Assembly (NCBI GenBank): GCA_964500895.1
Contig: CAZCQP010000007.1
Location: 1 to 64,000, forward strand
DNA: 64,000 nucleotides
Reading direction: 5' to 3'
From: CAZCQP01 sp964500895
GTDB taxonomy: Bacteria; Bacillota; Clostridia; Lachnospirales; JAISER01
Part shown: piece by piece, positions 56,894-64,000 of the stretch
Numbering within the stretch: the first letter of the stretch is position 1
How the letters are laid out: each line of letters begins with the position of its first letter
The notes under the pieces: generated by a model
Databases searched by the model: none
What the model was told of the DNA's origin: nothing
The model's input: only the letters and a program-made list of their open reading frames with translations
Made by a program: the position numbers and the translations under genes

Positions 56894-57595
56894 TTATGGA
56901 TGTTGCACAATCCATTGTGCCAATTGGTAGTCTAGAGGTGTGGTGATTTTAATATTTATGGGCTCCCCCGGTACCATAAAAACAGGCTGTCCGGCAGCCA
57001 AAAACAAGGCACATGCGTCTGTTATGCTGGGCAGGACATCCTTTGGTATATTTTCATAGGCCGACTTATAAAGCCCGGCCGTAAAACTTTGGGGGGTTTG
57101 GGCATGAAACATGTCTACCCGCTTAGGAACATTCTGTACCCATTCGCCTCCTGGCCCGTGAAGCAAGGTGTCTGTGGCGGGCGCTACCGTAGTACATGCC
57201 CCGTGGCTTTGAACGGCGTTTATGTTGGCTTCAATGGTGTCGGTGCTCACAAAGGGGCGCACGGCATCATGGGAAAGTATAACGTCCCCACCTTGCAGCC
57301 CAAAGGCCCGTTCGGCTGCCAAAATGGTTTGGTACAGGGTTTCGCTGCGGTCTGCCCCGCCCGGGGTGATACAGATGTTTGGGCCAGCAATGCCGTATTG
57401 TTTAAGCAAGTTCCAGGTGGCATCCACCCAGTCCGGGTGCAAGCCTAAAGCAATGCCGTCTACTTGAGGAACGGCCAAAAAACGCTCTATGGTGTGAATG
57501 ATGATGGGTTTATCATTTAAAGGTAAAAATTGCTTGGGGGTGTTGGCACCCATGCGGGCACCACTTCCCCCAGCAACAATTGCTGCAATAACCAT
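56894..57595 (-). CDS. IspD/TarI-family cytidylyltransferase, probably TarI-like
   Basis: A protein of 233 residues of the CTP-binding GT-A family: IVAGGSGARMG and PKQFLPL bind CTP. Details fit the ribitol-5-phosphate cytidylyltransferase (TarI) side better than IspD: PIIIHTIERFL, SHDAVRPF, QTPQSFT, ITDACALFLAAG and NIKITTPLDY. TarI makes CDP-ribitol for wall teichoic acid; IspD makes CDP-methylerythritol for isoprenoids. The two subfamilies are hard to split by eye, and an IspD role cannot be excluded if no other copy exists. It lies 10 bp after the aminotransferase on one transcript. Confidence 0.72.
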   Translation of the reverse strand: MVIAAIVAGGSGARMGANTPKQFLPLNDKPIIIHTIERFLAVPQVDGIALGLHPDWVDATWNLLKQYGIAGPNICITPGGADRSETLYQTILAAERAFGLQGGDVILSHDAVRPFVSTDTIEANINAVQSHGACTTVAPATDTLLHGPGGEWVQNVPKRVDMFHAQTPQSFTAGLYKSAYENIPKDVLPSITDACALFLAAGQPVFMVPGEPINIKITTPLDYQLAQWIVQHP

Positions 57596-57605
57596 GTTCT
57601 TGTCC

Positions 57606-58796
57606 TTAACCTTTTTGAATTTCAGCCATCAGTTGTCTGAACGGCTCTAAAGCGTTTTCGCAGGTGGCTTGATCCACGCAATAAGCCATTCTGAAATAGC
57701 CGGGGCAACTAAAAGCAGAGCCGGGTACCAAGAGCAACCGGTGTTCCTTGGCAGCGGCACAGAAAGCTTTATCATCGGGAATAGGGGATTTTGGGAATAT
57801 GTAGAAAGCCCCTTGTGGCTTTAAGCATTCAAAGCCGATTTCCGTTAAGCCGTTGTATAAAATATCCCGGTTTCTTTTGTAGACGGAAACGTCCACCGTG
57901 GTGTTGATGCATACGGCTGCAACCCGTTGGAACAGGGAAGGGGCGTTCACGTAGCCCAGAATGCGGTTGGCCACGTTCAGGCCGCCAAGCACTTCTTCAA
58001 GGCCATCCATGTCCGGGGAAACCATCAGATAGCCAATGCGTTCGCCGGGTAAAGATAAGGATTTGCTAAAGGAATAGGCCACAAACGTATTTTTATAGTA
58101 AAGGGACACATAAGGCACGGCCACATCCTCAAACACCAGCTTGCGGTAAGGTTCGTCGGAGATAAGGTAGATGGGGTGCCCAAAAGCTTTTTCTTTTTCA
58201 GTTAAAATGGCTGCCAGCTTCTTTAACGTTTCTTCTGAATATATAGCGCCAGAAGGGTTGTTGGGGGAGTTGATGATGACCGCTTTGGTTTGCGGGGTGA
58301 TTTTTGCTTCAAAGGACTGCAAATTCAGCTGGAATGCTTCCGTATCTGCTTCCACCATCACCAGTTTGCCTGAAAAATTAGCCACGTAATTGTTGTATTC
58401 CCCGAAATAGGGTGCAAAAACAATCACTTCATCCCCTGGGTTTAACAATGTTTTCAGCACAATGTTTAGCGCACCAGCAGCACCTACCGTCATCACTACA
58501 TGGTTTTGGTTAAAGTTGGTGCCAAATTCGGCGTTGGTGGCATCGGCAATGGCCTGGCGCACGTCTTCATAGCCGGAGTTGTTCATATAGCCGTGAACCA
58601 TGGTGGGGCTTTCCTGGTTTAAAATATCCATAATCACGTTTTTAACCGCTTCCGGGGGGGCAACGCTGGGGTTTCCTAAGCTGAAGTCGTAGACATTTTC
58701 TTTGCCGTAAAGGGAAGCAAGGCGCTTTCCTTCCTCAAACATAGCCCGGATGACGGAGCTTCCTGCAACAAGTTGTTTCATGGAACTGGAAATCAT
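57606..58796 (-). CDS. PLP-dependent class I/II aminotransferase
   Basis: A protein of 396 residues, fold-type I aminotransferase. The PLP-binding Lys is in SYSFSKSLSLPGERIGY; NSPNNPSGA and the DEPYRKLVF region hold the other cofactor contacts, and FRMAYCVD near the end binds the substrate carboxylate. Length and motifs fit AspC/AlaT-like enzymes; the amino donor and acceptor cannot be assigned. TTAGGAGG precedes the ATG. It is transcribed with the TarI-like gene. Confidence 0.92.
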   Translation of the reverse strand: MISSSMKQLVAGSSVIRAMFEEGKRLASLYGKENVYDFSLGNPSVAPPEAVKNVIMDILNQESPTMVHGYMNNSGYEDVRQAIADATNAEFGTNFNQNHVVMTVGAAGALNIVLKTLLNPGDEVIVFAPYFGEYNNYVANFSGKLVMVEADTEAFQLNLQSFEAKITPQTKAVIINSPNNPSGAIYSEETLKKLAAILTEKEKAFGHPIYLISDEPYRKLVFEDVAVPYVSLYYKNTFVAYSFSKSLSLPGERIGYLMVSPDMDGLEEVLGGLNVANRILGYVNAPSLFQRVAAVCINTTVDVSVYKRNRDILYNGLTEIGFECLKPQGAFYIFPKSPIPDDKAFCAAAKEHRLLLVPGSAFSCPGYFRMAYCVDQATCENALEPFRQLMAEIQKG

Positions 58797-58823
58797 GGTC
58801 TTCCTCCTAAGTAATAAATGACG

Positions 58824-60218
58824 TCAAAGGCGTAAAAGTTGTAGAACATTAGAGGACATCTGGTTGGCTTGTGCAAGCATGGTTGTACCTGCTTCAACCC
58901 GAATAGAAGCTTTAAATTTATTCATCATTTCTTTTGCCATATCAGCATCTTCTATTCTGGAGTGGCTGCTGAGCATATTTTCAAGGCTTACGCCAAGGTT
59001 TTTTGCAGCATGTTCCAGTCTATTTATGTACGAACCCATGGCACTTCTAATGTTCAATATTTTTTGCATCATACTATCTGTCTTAATAAGCGTACGCTCG
59101 GCATCCAGTTTTGTCAAGACTGAAATGTTCCTATATCCATAGGCGTCAATATCAATGGGTAGCCAGCTGAAGGTTTTACCTTGGGCTGCATTAGCCCCTG
59201 TTTGGATATACACTTCTTTAGGGATGACTTCTACCACCTTTTGTGTGCTGCTGGTTGTTGTTGAGGTTGAAGTGCTTATATTTGCTGTTCTTGATGAGAA
59301 CATTAAGTGCATAAATTCATGGCCAAAGCTGTGGGTTAAATTTCCAGTACAACCACCTATGCCAAGCAACGTACCATCTGTAAATGCAAAATACATTTCT
59401 TTTTTATCGGTATATCCCCCGATTAAAGGAGAGGATACCCCTGCTGCTTTAAAACCTTCTTGTAGGGCAGTAAGTACGGTATCTAAAAAAATTTGTGCCA
59501 TGGCATCATCCACCGTACCATCGGGCTTGTAAAGCAAATTCTGGGTAAGATTTTCAAAACCTCCGGGAATAGAAGAGGTAGACGCTTTAGTAACTTCATC
59601 ATCAACAGAAAAAGTAATGGTTACGGGGGAGTTTCCGGGCTGGGTGACCCTGAATGACTGGTTTGAATTATGTAAGTCGTATCCAGTTTTTAAAACATTT
59701 TGAACGCTATTGTTGTTCAGGGAATAGTTGCTCATTAGAGCCTGGAAAGAATTTGTTGTTGTGACTGTGTTTGTGAATGTACGAAAGGATACTTTTGAGC
59801 CATCTGATTTTAGGGGTTTAAACTTATTAAATTCTGTCTTGGCAGATATTGATTCAATTTCATCTAGAAGCTGAATAATCTCATCGTTAATGGCGGCGCG
59901 GTCTTCATCTGTATTTGTGTCGTTAATTGCCTGAACAGAGAGCTCACGTATTCGCACTAACATACTGGATACTTCATTTAATGCACCGTCTGCCGTTTCA
60001 AACAAAGAAATGCCATCGGTGACGTTTCGAACCGCTTTTTCTAACCCATTAATTTGTGCCTTAAATTTTTGAGCTATGGCCAAACCAGATGCATCGTCCG
60101 CTGCTGAATTAATTCTTTTGCCAGTGGAAAGACGCATACTGGAGCTGTTTGTGAGTGAACCTGTATTTTTAAGCTGCCTGGCTATATTTAAGGCCAACGT
60201 ATTGGTCTGAATGACCAC
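58824..60218 (-). CDS. Flagellin with an inserted HExxH metalloprotease domain (flagellinolysin type)
   Basis: A protein of 464 residues. Residues 1-140 form the flagellin N-terminal D0/D1 helices (INTNTLAL-like start, LSTGKRINSAADDASGLAI) and about 370-464 the C-terminal helices (NRLEHAAKNLG, AKEMMNKFKASI, MLAQANQMSSNVLQLL). The variable middle, about 150-365, holds FGHEFMHLMF, with the zinc motif HEFMH at 300-304 (59321-59307). A third ligand could be Glu330 or Glu335. A Ser/Thr-rich stretch follows the motif. Proteolytic flagellins with an HExxH domain in this position are an established family. GTG at 60218 follows AAGGA by nine bases; longer frames upstream are not supported. No other flagellar gene is in the window. 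Confidence 0.87.
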   Translation of the reverse strand: MVIQTNTLALNIARQLKNTGSLTNSSSMRLSTGKRINSAADDASGLAIAQKFKAQINGLEKAVRNVTDGISLFETADGALNEVSSMLVRIRELSVQAINDTNTDEDRAAINDEIIQLLDEIESISAKTEFNKFKPLKSDGSKVSFRTFTNTVTTTNSFQALMSNYSLNNNSVQNVLKTGYDLHNSNQSFRVTQPGNSPVTITFSVDDEVTKASTSSIPGGFENLTQNLLYKPDGTVDDAMAQIFLDTVLTALQEGFKAAGVSSPLIGGYTDKKEMYFAFTDGTLLGIGGCTGNLTHSFGHEFMHLMFSSRTANISTSTSTTTSSTQKVVEVIPKEVYIQTGANAAQGKTFSWLPIDIDAYGYRNISVLTKLDAERTLIKTDSMMQKILNIRSAMGSYINRLEHAAKNLGVSLENMLSSHSRIEDADMAKEMMNKFKASIRVEAGTTMLAQANQMSSNVLQLLRL

Positions 60219-60249
60219 AAGACCACTTCCTTGTCTTTTTTTATTGTAT

Positions 60250-60255
60250 ATTATA
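60250..60255 (-). promoter_or_regulatory. Extended -10 element of the flagellin gene
   Basis: On the leftward strand TGTTATAAT gives an extended -10, 32 bp above the start codon. A TTGCTT 19 bases upstream could be a poor -35. No sigma-28 (FliA/SigD) promoter, TAAA-N15-GCCGATAA, was found. Confidence 0.5.
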
Positions 60256-60283
60256 ACATATAAAATAAAAAAACAAGCAAAAT

Positions 60284-60295
60284 ATTTGCGCAAAT
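60284..60295. promoter_or_regulatory. 12-bp palindrome upstream of the flagellin -10
   Basis: ATTTGCGCAAAT is a perfect palindrome about 30-45 bases upstream of the -10, where an activator or repressor could bind. It may control the flagellin gene; the regulator is unknown. Confidence 0.4.
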
Positions 60296-60312
60296 TTTTG
60301 TGTAGATACGCA

Positions 60313-60367
60313 AAAAAGCGTTTTCTAAGTCGCACTATACTATGATGTGACAAAGAAAACGCTTTTT
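60313..60367 (-). terminator. Terminator after the MsmX-type ATPase gene
   Basis: AAAAAGCGTTTTCT and AGAAAACGCTTTTT pair perfectly around a 27-base loop that itself can pair GTCxCAT with ATGxGAC. On the leftward strand a T-run follows. Confidence 0.8.
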
Positions 60368-60386
60368 ATTTACAGACTGTTAGATG

Positions 60387-61499
60387 TTAATTGGTTATGG
60401 TTTGCTCCGTTTCTTTATCAAACACATGAATACGGTTTATATCAATGGCAATTTGAATTTTGTCGTTTGCTTTGGCGGTAGAGCGGGGGTCTACCCGAGC
60501 GGTAATGGTTTGGCCGTTTAAGTTCAGGTACAGGAACACTTCTGCGCCCAACATTTCGGTTACTTCCACTTCCAGCTCCATAATGGAGTCTGGGGAAGAG
60601 GCCAGGAACACTTCTTCATCGTGCAAGTTTTCCGGCCGAATGCCCATAATGACGGTTTTGCCAATGTAGCCGCCGTCGACAACTGCCTTGGCTTTGGCTT
60701 CATTTAATTTAATTTTGGTGGAAGCAAAGGTTAAATACACCCCGGTATCATCTTTCATGGCCGTGGCTTCAATCATGTTCATTTGGGGTGAACCAATGAA
60801 CCCAGCCACAAACACGTTATTAGGCTTGTGGTAAAGGTTTTGAGGGGAATCCACCTGCTGGATAAAACCATCCTTCATAACAACAATACGGGTACCTAAC
60901 GTCATGGCCTCTGTTTGGTCGTGGGTTACATAGATGAAAGTGGTTTGCAGCCGTTGATGCAACTTGGAAATTTCCGTTCGCATTTGCACACGAAGCTTGG
61001 CATCCAGGTTGGACAAAGGTTCGTCCATCAGGAACACTTGTGGTTCACGAACGATGGCACGGCCCATGGCCACACGCTGCCTTTGCCCGCCAGACAAAGC
61101 TTTTGGGCGACGGTCCAACAAATGCTCAATATCCAAAATTTTGGCGGCTTCATGCACCCGCTTGTCAATTTCAGCTTTAGGGGTTTTTCTAAGTTTTAAG
61201 CCAAAGGCCATGTTATCGTAAACGGTCATATGCGGGTAAAGTGCATAATTTTGGAATACCATGGCGATGTCACGGTCTTTTGGCGCAACATCGTTCATTT
61301 GCCGGTCGCCTATGTAGAGGCTGCCTTCTGTAATCTCTTCCAGGCCTGCAATCATGCGCAAGGTTGTGGACTTTCCGCAACCGGAAGGGCCAACAAAAAT
61401 AATAAATTCTTTGTCTTGGATGTCTAAGTTAAACGCTTGTACGGCAACAAAACCATTGGGATATTTTTTAACAACATTTTCTAATTTGACTCCCGACAT
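60387..61499 (-). CDS. Multi-sugar ABC transporter ATPase, MsmX/UgpC-type
   Basis: A protein of 370 residues: Walker A GPSGCGKSTT, signature LSGGQRQRVAMGRAI, Walker B VFLMDEPLSNLDAKL, H-loop THDQTEAMTLG, then the MalK/UgpC C-terminal regulatory OB-fold (TOBE) region. It is a single-gene transcript. Such orphan ATPases serve several sugar importers in Bacillota. The importer at 26582-29898 has no ATPase of its own, so this is its natural partner (inference). AAGGAGGC precedes the ATG. Confidence 0.95.
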   Translation of the reverse strand: MSGVKLENVVKKYPNGFVAVQAFNLDIQDKEFIIFVGPSGCGKSTTLRMIAGLEEITEGSLYIGDRQMNDVAPKDRDIAMVFQNYALYPHMTVYDNMAFGLKLRKTPKAEIDKRVHEAAKILDIEHLLDRRPKALSGGQRQRVAMGRAIVREPQVFLMDEPLSNLDAKLRVQMRTEISKLHQRLQTTFIYVTHDQTEAMTLGTRIVVMKDGFIQQVDSPQNLYHKPNNVFVAGFIGSPQMNMIEATAMKDDTGVYLTFASTKIKLNEAKAKAVVDGGYIGKTVIMGIRPENLHDEEVFLASSPDSIMELEVEVTEMLGAEVFLYLNLNGQTITARVDPRSTAKANDKIQIAIDINRIHVFDKETEQTITN

Positions 61500-61556
61500 G
61501 ATCTAGAGGCCTCCTTATACTTGTAATGGAGAAATTTTCGAATGAAAATCGAATTA

Positions 61557-61586
61557 ATTGTATGGTTATGATACATGATTTTACAA
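61557..61586 (-). promoter_or_regulatory. Possible promoter of the MsmX-type ATPase
   Basis: On the leftward strand TTGTAA and TACAAT are separated by 18 bases. The spacing is acceptable but the -35 is weak. Confidence 0.5.
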
Positions 61587-61602
61587 AAAGTGGCTATGGC
61601 TC

Positions 61603-61638
61603 AATGTGACAAAACTAATATTACAGTTTTGTTACATT
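61603..61638. other. Dyad upstream of the ATPase promoter
   Basis: Arms AATGTGACAAAACT and AGTTTTGTTACATT differ by one G-T pair and flank AATATTAC. There is no T-run, so it is a candidate operator, or a transcript end for the upstream YitT gene. Confidence 0.45.
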
Positions 61639-61708
61639 TGTATAAGTGCATAACTGTAAACTATGTTTTACACAACATAACAATTTTTATAATGTATAAA
61701 ATAAGGTA

Positions 61709-62575
61709 TTATGCAATGGAATTGAATCCCTCTCCCAGCACTTCCCGCACATCAGCCACAATAACAAAGGCGTTGGGGTCTTTTTCCCTAACCAAAGCTT
61801 TGATTTTAACAATTTCTTTGGTAGAAACCACACAGAACAATACGTTCTTGTCTTTTCGGCTGAACATGCCTTGAGCCTTCAAACCGGTAACGCCCCGTTC
61901 TATTTCTTTCATAATAGCATCAGCAATGGTGTCTGCCTGCTCTGAAATGATAAAGGCCGCCTTGGCAAAAGACATGCCTTCTTGAATGGCATCAATCACC
62001 TTCACCGTAACAAACACAGCAATCAAGGCGTACATGCCACTCACCGGGCCAAAAACGAAAAAGCCCAGCGTAATGATGACAGCGTCCAGCACAAACATAA
62101 TTTTAGAGATGGTGAAGTGAGGCAGCATTAAAACGTGAATCAAGCTGGCTGCGGTGTCTGTGCCCCCGGTGGTGGCCATGCATAAAAAGATCATGGCAAG
62201 CCCCACGCCACCCACCACGCCGCCAAAGACTGACACCAGCACCAGGTCGGTGGTTTCAAAGGGGGGAAGCAGGGCGGTCACATAAAGCAAAAGGGTTAAA
62301 GCCACCGTTGCAAACACCGTCTTTTTAAGTTCTTTAAACCCAAATACTTTAAACCCAATGCCGAACAGGGGAATGTTGGCCAGTACATTGGTGAGCCAAA
62401 TGGGGATTGCAAAGCCTAATTTGGCTGATACGGTTTCAATGATGATGGCCAGGCCAGTCACACCGCCTACCACCATGCCACTGGGGCCAAAAAACATGGT
62501 CACGCTTAAAGCCAGCAAAAAAGCCCCAACCGTCATCATCACATAGGACATCCAAGGGTGCCGGTATAAATACAT
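61709..62575 (-). CDS. YitT-family membrane protein (DUF2179 C-terminus)
   Basis: A protein of 288 residues: five or six helices (first about 12-32) in the YitT_membrane pattern (GPSGMVVGGVTGLAII, then ATTGGTDTAA) and a C-terminal DUF2179 domain from about residue 225 (EIERGVTGLKAQGMFSRKDKNVLFCVVS). The role of the family is unknown. AAAGGTG precedes ATG at 62575. It lies four bases after the TagA-like gene. Confidence 0.92.
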   Translation of the reverse strand: MYLYRHPWMSYVMMTVGAFLLALSVTMFFGPSGMVVGGVTGLAIIIETVSAKLGFAIPIWLTNVLANIPLFGIGFKVFGFKELKKTVFATVALTLLLYVTALLPPFETTDLVLVSVFGGVVGGVGLAMIFLCMATTGGTDTAASLIHVLMLPHFTISKIMFVLDAVIITLGFFVFGPVSGMYALIAVFVTVKVIDAIQEGMSFAKAAFIISEQADTIADAIMKEIERGVTGLKAQGMFSRKDKNVLFCVVSTKEIVKIKALVREKDPNAFVIVADVREVLGEGFNSIA

Positions 62576-62579
62576 TTTA

Positions 62580-63302
62580 TCACCTTTCCTTCTTAACAAT
62601 AACGTAAAGCATAAACAGCGGCAATTGAAGCATACGGCCAATCCTTTGGGGTTGCTTTAAAAGCCGGTACAGCCATTCCAGCCCTAGTTTCTGAAACAAC
62701 CGTGGTGCCCGCTTCACAGTTCCTGCCAACACGTCCAGCGTACCGCCAACCCCCATCAAAAGCCGCACCGGCAATTGATTACAATGGGTGGCAATCCACT
62801 TTTCCTGTTTGGGAAAGCCTAGCCCTGCCAGCAAAATGTCCGGGCGCAAACGTTGGATGTCCTCTACAATTAATTGTTCCGCATTGGTGTCAAAATATCC
62901 ATGGTGAAACCCAACCACTGTCACACCCGGGTATTGGGCTTCAATGCGCTTTTTGGCTAAAGGGCAAACCTGGGGAGCACCGCCCAGCAAATAAACAGTC
63001 ATGGGTCTTGTTGCGGCTTGCTTGAACAAAGCCTGCACCAAGTCGCACCCAGCCACCCGCTCTTTCATTTTTAATTTAGTAAAACGGGAGGCCAAAACCA
63101 CCCCAATGCCATCGGGCACTACCAAGCTGCCGTTCTTTAATGTTTCCATAAACTGTGGGTCTTTTTGGGCTGCCATAATCATTTCCGGGTTGGGGGTGTA
63201 GCAGGTGTGTGGGCGCTCCTCATTCAAAAAGGCCAGCAGGGTGTTTAAGGCCTCTTGAAACGTACAGGTATGCACCGGCACACCTAAAATAAGGGTTTGC
63301 AT
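62580..63302 (-). CDS. tagA: WecG/TagA/CpsF-family glycosyltransferase, probably ManNAc transferase
   Basis: A protein of 240 residues. GT26 motifs visible are TPNPEMIMAA (catalytic Thr/Asn region), VVPDGIGVV (catalytic Asp), LLGGAPQV, GYFDTNAEQL and LAGLGFPKQEKWI, then a basic C-terminal tail that contacts the membrane. TagA adds ManNAc to GlcNAc-PP-undecaprenol made by TagO. The ATG at 63302 follows AGAGGA; a TTG just before it is less likely. It is divergent from the LtaS-type gene. Confidence 0.9.
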   Translation of the reverse strand: MQTLILGVPVHTCTFQEALNTLLAFLNEERPHTCYTPNPEMIMAAQKDPQFMETLKNGSLVVPDGIGVVLASRFTKLKMKERVAGCDLVQALFKQAATRPMTVYLLGGAPQVCPLAKKRIEAQYPGVTVVGFHHGYFDTNAEQLIVEDIQRLRPDILLAGLGFPKQEKWIATHCNQLPVRLLMGVGGTLDVLAGTVKRAPRLFQKLGLEWLYRLLKQPQRIGRMLQLPLFMLYVIVKKER

Positions 63303-63391
63303 CAATCCAATTCCTCTCTTTACATTTACAATGGAATCAAGTAATATATTCTACATTAATTTTAACGAAAAGTACAGAGGGATGTTGCGAC

Positions 63392-64000
63392 TTGAATTTA
63401 AAACTTTCAAAAAAAGAAATACGCCTGAATCTAAGCCTGCCCGTATGTTTTTTACTTCTTTTGCTAGCGTCGTTGGCGCTGGAAGCAGCCATGTTCTTTA
63501 TTCAAATTAACGGCTGGCTGGAAGTTTTAAAGTGTGTGAGTGAAAGCCGTGGATTGTTACTTTTACTTAATTTTTTGCCTATTTTCTTACCTATGCTCTT
63601 TTTGTTTTTTGTGTCTGGTAACCTGGTGTTTTCTGCGGGTACAGTAGGGGTTGTGGTGATGGTGCTGTCCGTGGCCAACCGGTTTAAAATGGCGTACCGT
63701 TTCGCCCCGTTAATGCCCTGGGATTTTATGCTGGGGGGCGAAGTGCTGGGCATTGCTAAAAGTTTCGGGCCGAAGATGCTGTTTGCGGTGGTTTTTGGCC
63801 TGTTATTGGTAATTATTGCCTGGGTTGTGGTGTTTTTAGTGGTGAAACACAAGCCCCTGCCACTTACCTGGCGGGTAGTGGGGGGGCTGGTTTTGCTTTG
63901 CTCTATGGCATTGGTGAACAACACACTGCTTTCCAATAGAGCCATTAACCGGGAACTTTTAGTTATTGGCAATGTACTGAACCCTTTAAACCAGTTTAAC
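63392..64000 (+). CDS. LTA synthase-type membrane protein, N-terminal part (runs off the right edge)
   Basis: The frame is open from TTG at 63392 to the window end, giving 203 residues of N-terminal membrane domain. Helices lie near 14-36, 50-80, 125-150 and 158-170. The segment FKMAYRFAPLMPWDFMLGGEVLGI is characteristic of the membrane part of LtaS-like lipoteichoic acid synthases and their phosphoglycerol-transferase relatives; the sulfatase-like catalytic domain would lie outside the window. AGAGGGA lies nine bases before the TTG, which supports this start. An ATG at 63382 is in another frame with an early stop. Confidence 0.8.
   Translation, partial: MNLKLSKKEIRLNLSLPVCFLLLLLASLALEAAMFFIQINGWLEVLKCVSESRGLLLLLNFLPIFLPMLFLFFVSGNLVFSAGTVGVVVMVLSVANRFKMAYRFAPLMPWDFMLGGEVLGIAKSFGPKMLFAVVFGLLLVIIAWVVVFLVVKHKPLPLTWRVVGGLVLLCSMALVNNTLLSNRAINRELLVIGNVLNPLNQFN

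Noticed and set aside
60219..60386. Sigma-28 promoter for the flagellin
   Set aside because: No sequence close to TAAA-N15-GCCGATAA on the leftward strand; an extended -10 sigma-A element is a better match.
63382..63507. ATG-initiated short frame at the right edge
   Set aside because: It stops after about 40 codons; the TTG frame at 63392 is open to the edge and encodes a recognisable LtaS-type membrane domain.

Overview
The window looks like chromosome of a strictly anaerobic, Gram-positive, low-to-moderate-GC Bacillota, most likely class Clostridia (inference). Supporting signs are an electron-bifurcating flavin/iron-sulfur oxidoreductase, PASTA-type Ser/Thr kinase and partner phosphatase, teichoic-acid enzymes (TagO-like, TagA-like, LCP ligase, an LtaS-type protein cut by the right edge), strong AGGAGG-type ribosome binding sites and A/T-rich sigma-A promoters. 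I saw no transposase, integrase, rRNA or CRISPR array. One tRNA (Arg, ACG) is present.

Layout. 69-2919: leftward glycosyltransferase, CorA, DJ-1/PfpI and flavin reductase genes. 3136-8997: rightward three-gene NuoE/NuoF/(GltD+NuoG) operon, best read as a Stn-type NADH/NADPH/ferredoxin transhydrogenase rather than a hydrogenase or formate dehydrogenase. 9116-16203: exported amidohydrolase, YcxB-like protein, small lipoprotein, alaS, an 8-Cys mini protein and a cytosolic PocR-chemoreceptor hybrid. 16217-25125: leftward operon PEGA protein-rsmB-rlmN-prpC-prkC-rsgA-rpe-thiN. 25471-32365: AraC regulator and a sugar-uptake operon (binding protein, two permeases, Gfo/Idh/MocA oxidoreductase, ROK-like kinase) without its own ATPase. 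32366-32665: GC-rich palindromic non-coding element. 32666-44005: twelve-gene leftward operon from an LCP protein through tagO, dnaX and recR to leuS, including a phosphatase-RpiB fusion. 44216-46107: pseudouridine catabolism (psuK-psuG). 46168-51206: membrane proteins, tRNA-Arg, a beta-helix/potassium-channel fusion, a metallophosphoesterase and a DMT transporter. 51345-56790: oppABCDF-type peptide importer. 56894-64000: IspD/TarI-like cytidylyltransferase, aminotransferase, a flagellin carrying an HExxH metalloprotease motif (flagellinolysin type), an orphan MsmX/UgpC ATPase, TagA-like and YitT proteins, and a partial LtaS-type gene.

How the genes fit together (inference). The Stn-type complex would balance NADH, NADPH and ferredoxin pools. 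The orphan MsmX-type ATPase at 60387 probably energises the sugar importer at 26582-29898. TagO, TagA, LCP, the TarI-like enzyme and the LtaS-type protein form a scattered set for wall or lipoteichoic polymer synthesis, alongside PrkC/PrpC envelope signalling. The most notable items are the proteolytic-flagellin candidate, the Stn-type complex, the 12-residue-repeat potassium channel, the arginine-phosphatase-RpiB fusion, the 46-bp perfect palindrome, and a gene whose best-placed start codon is ATA.
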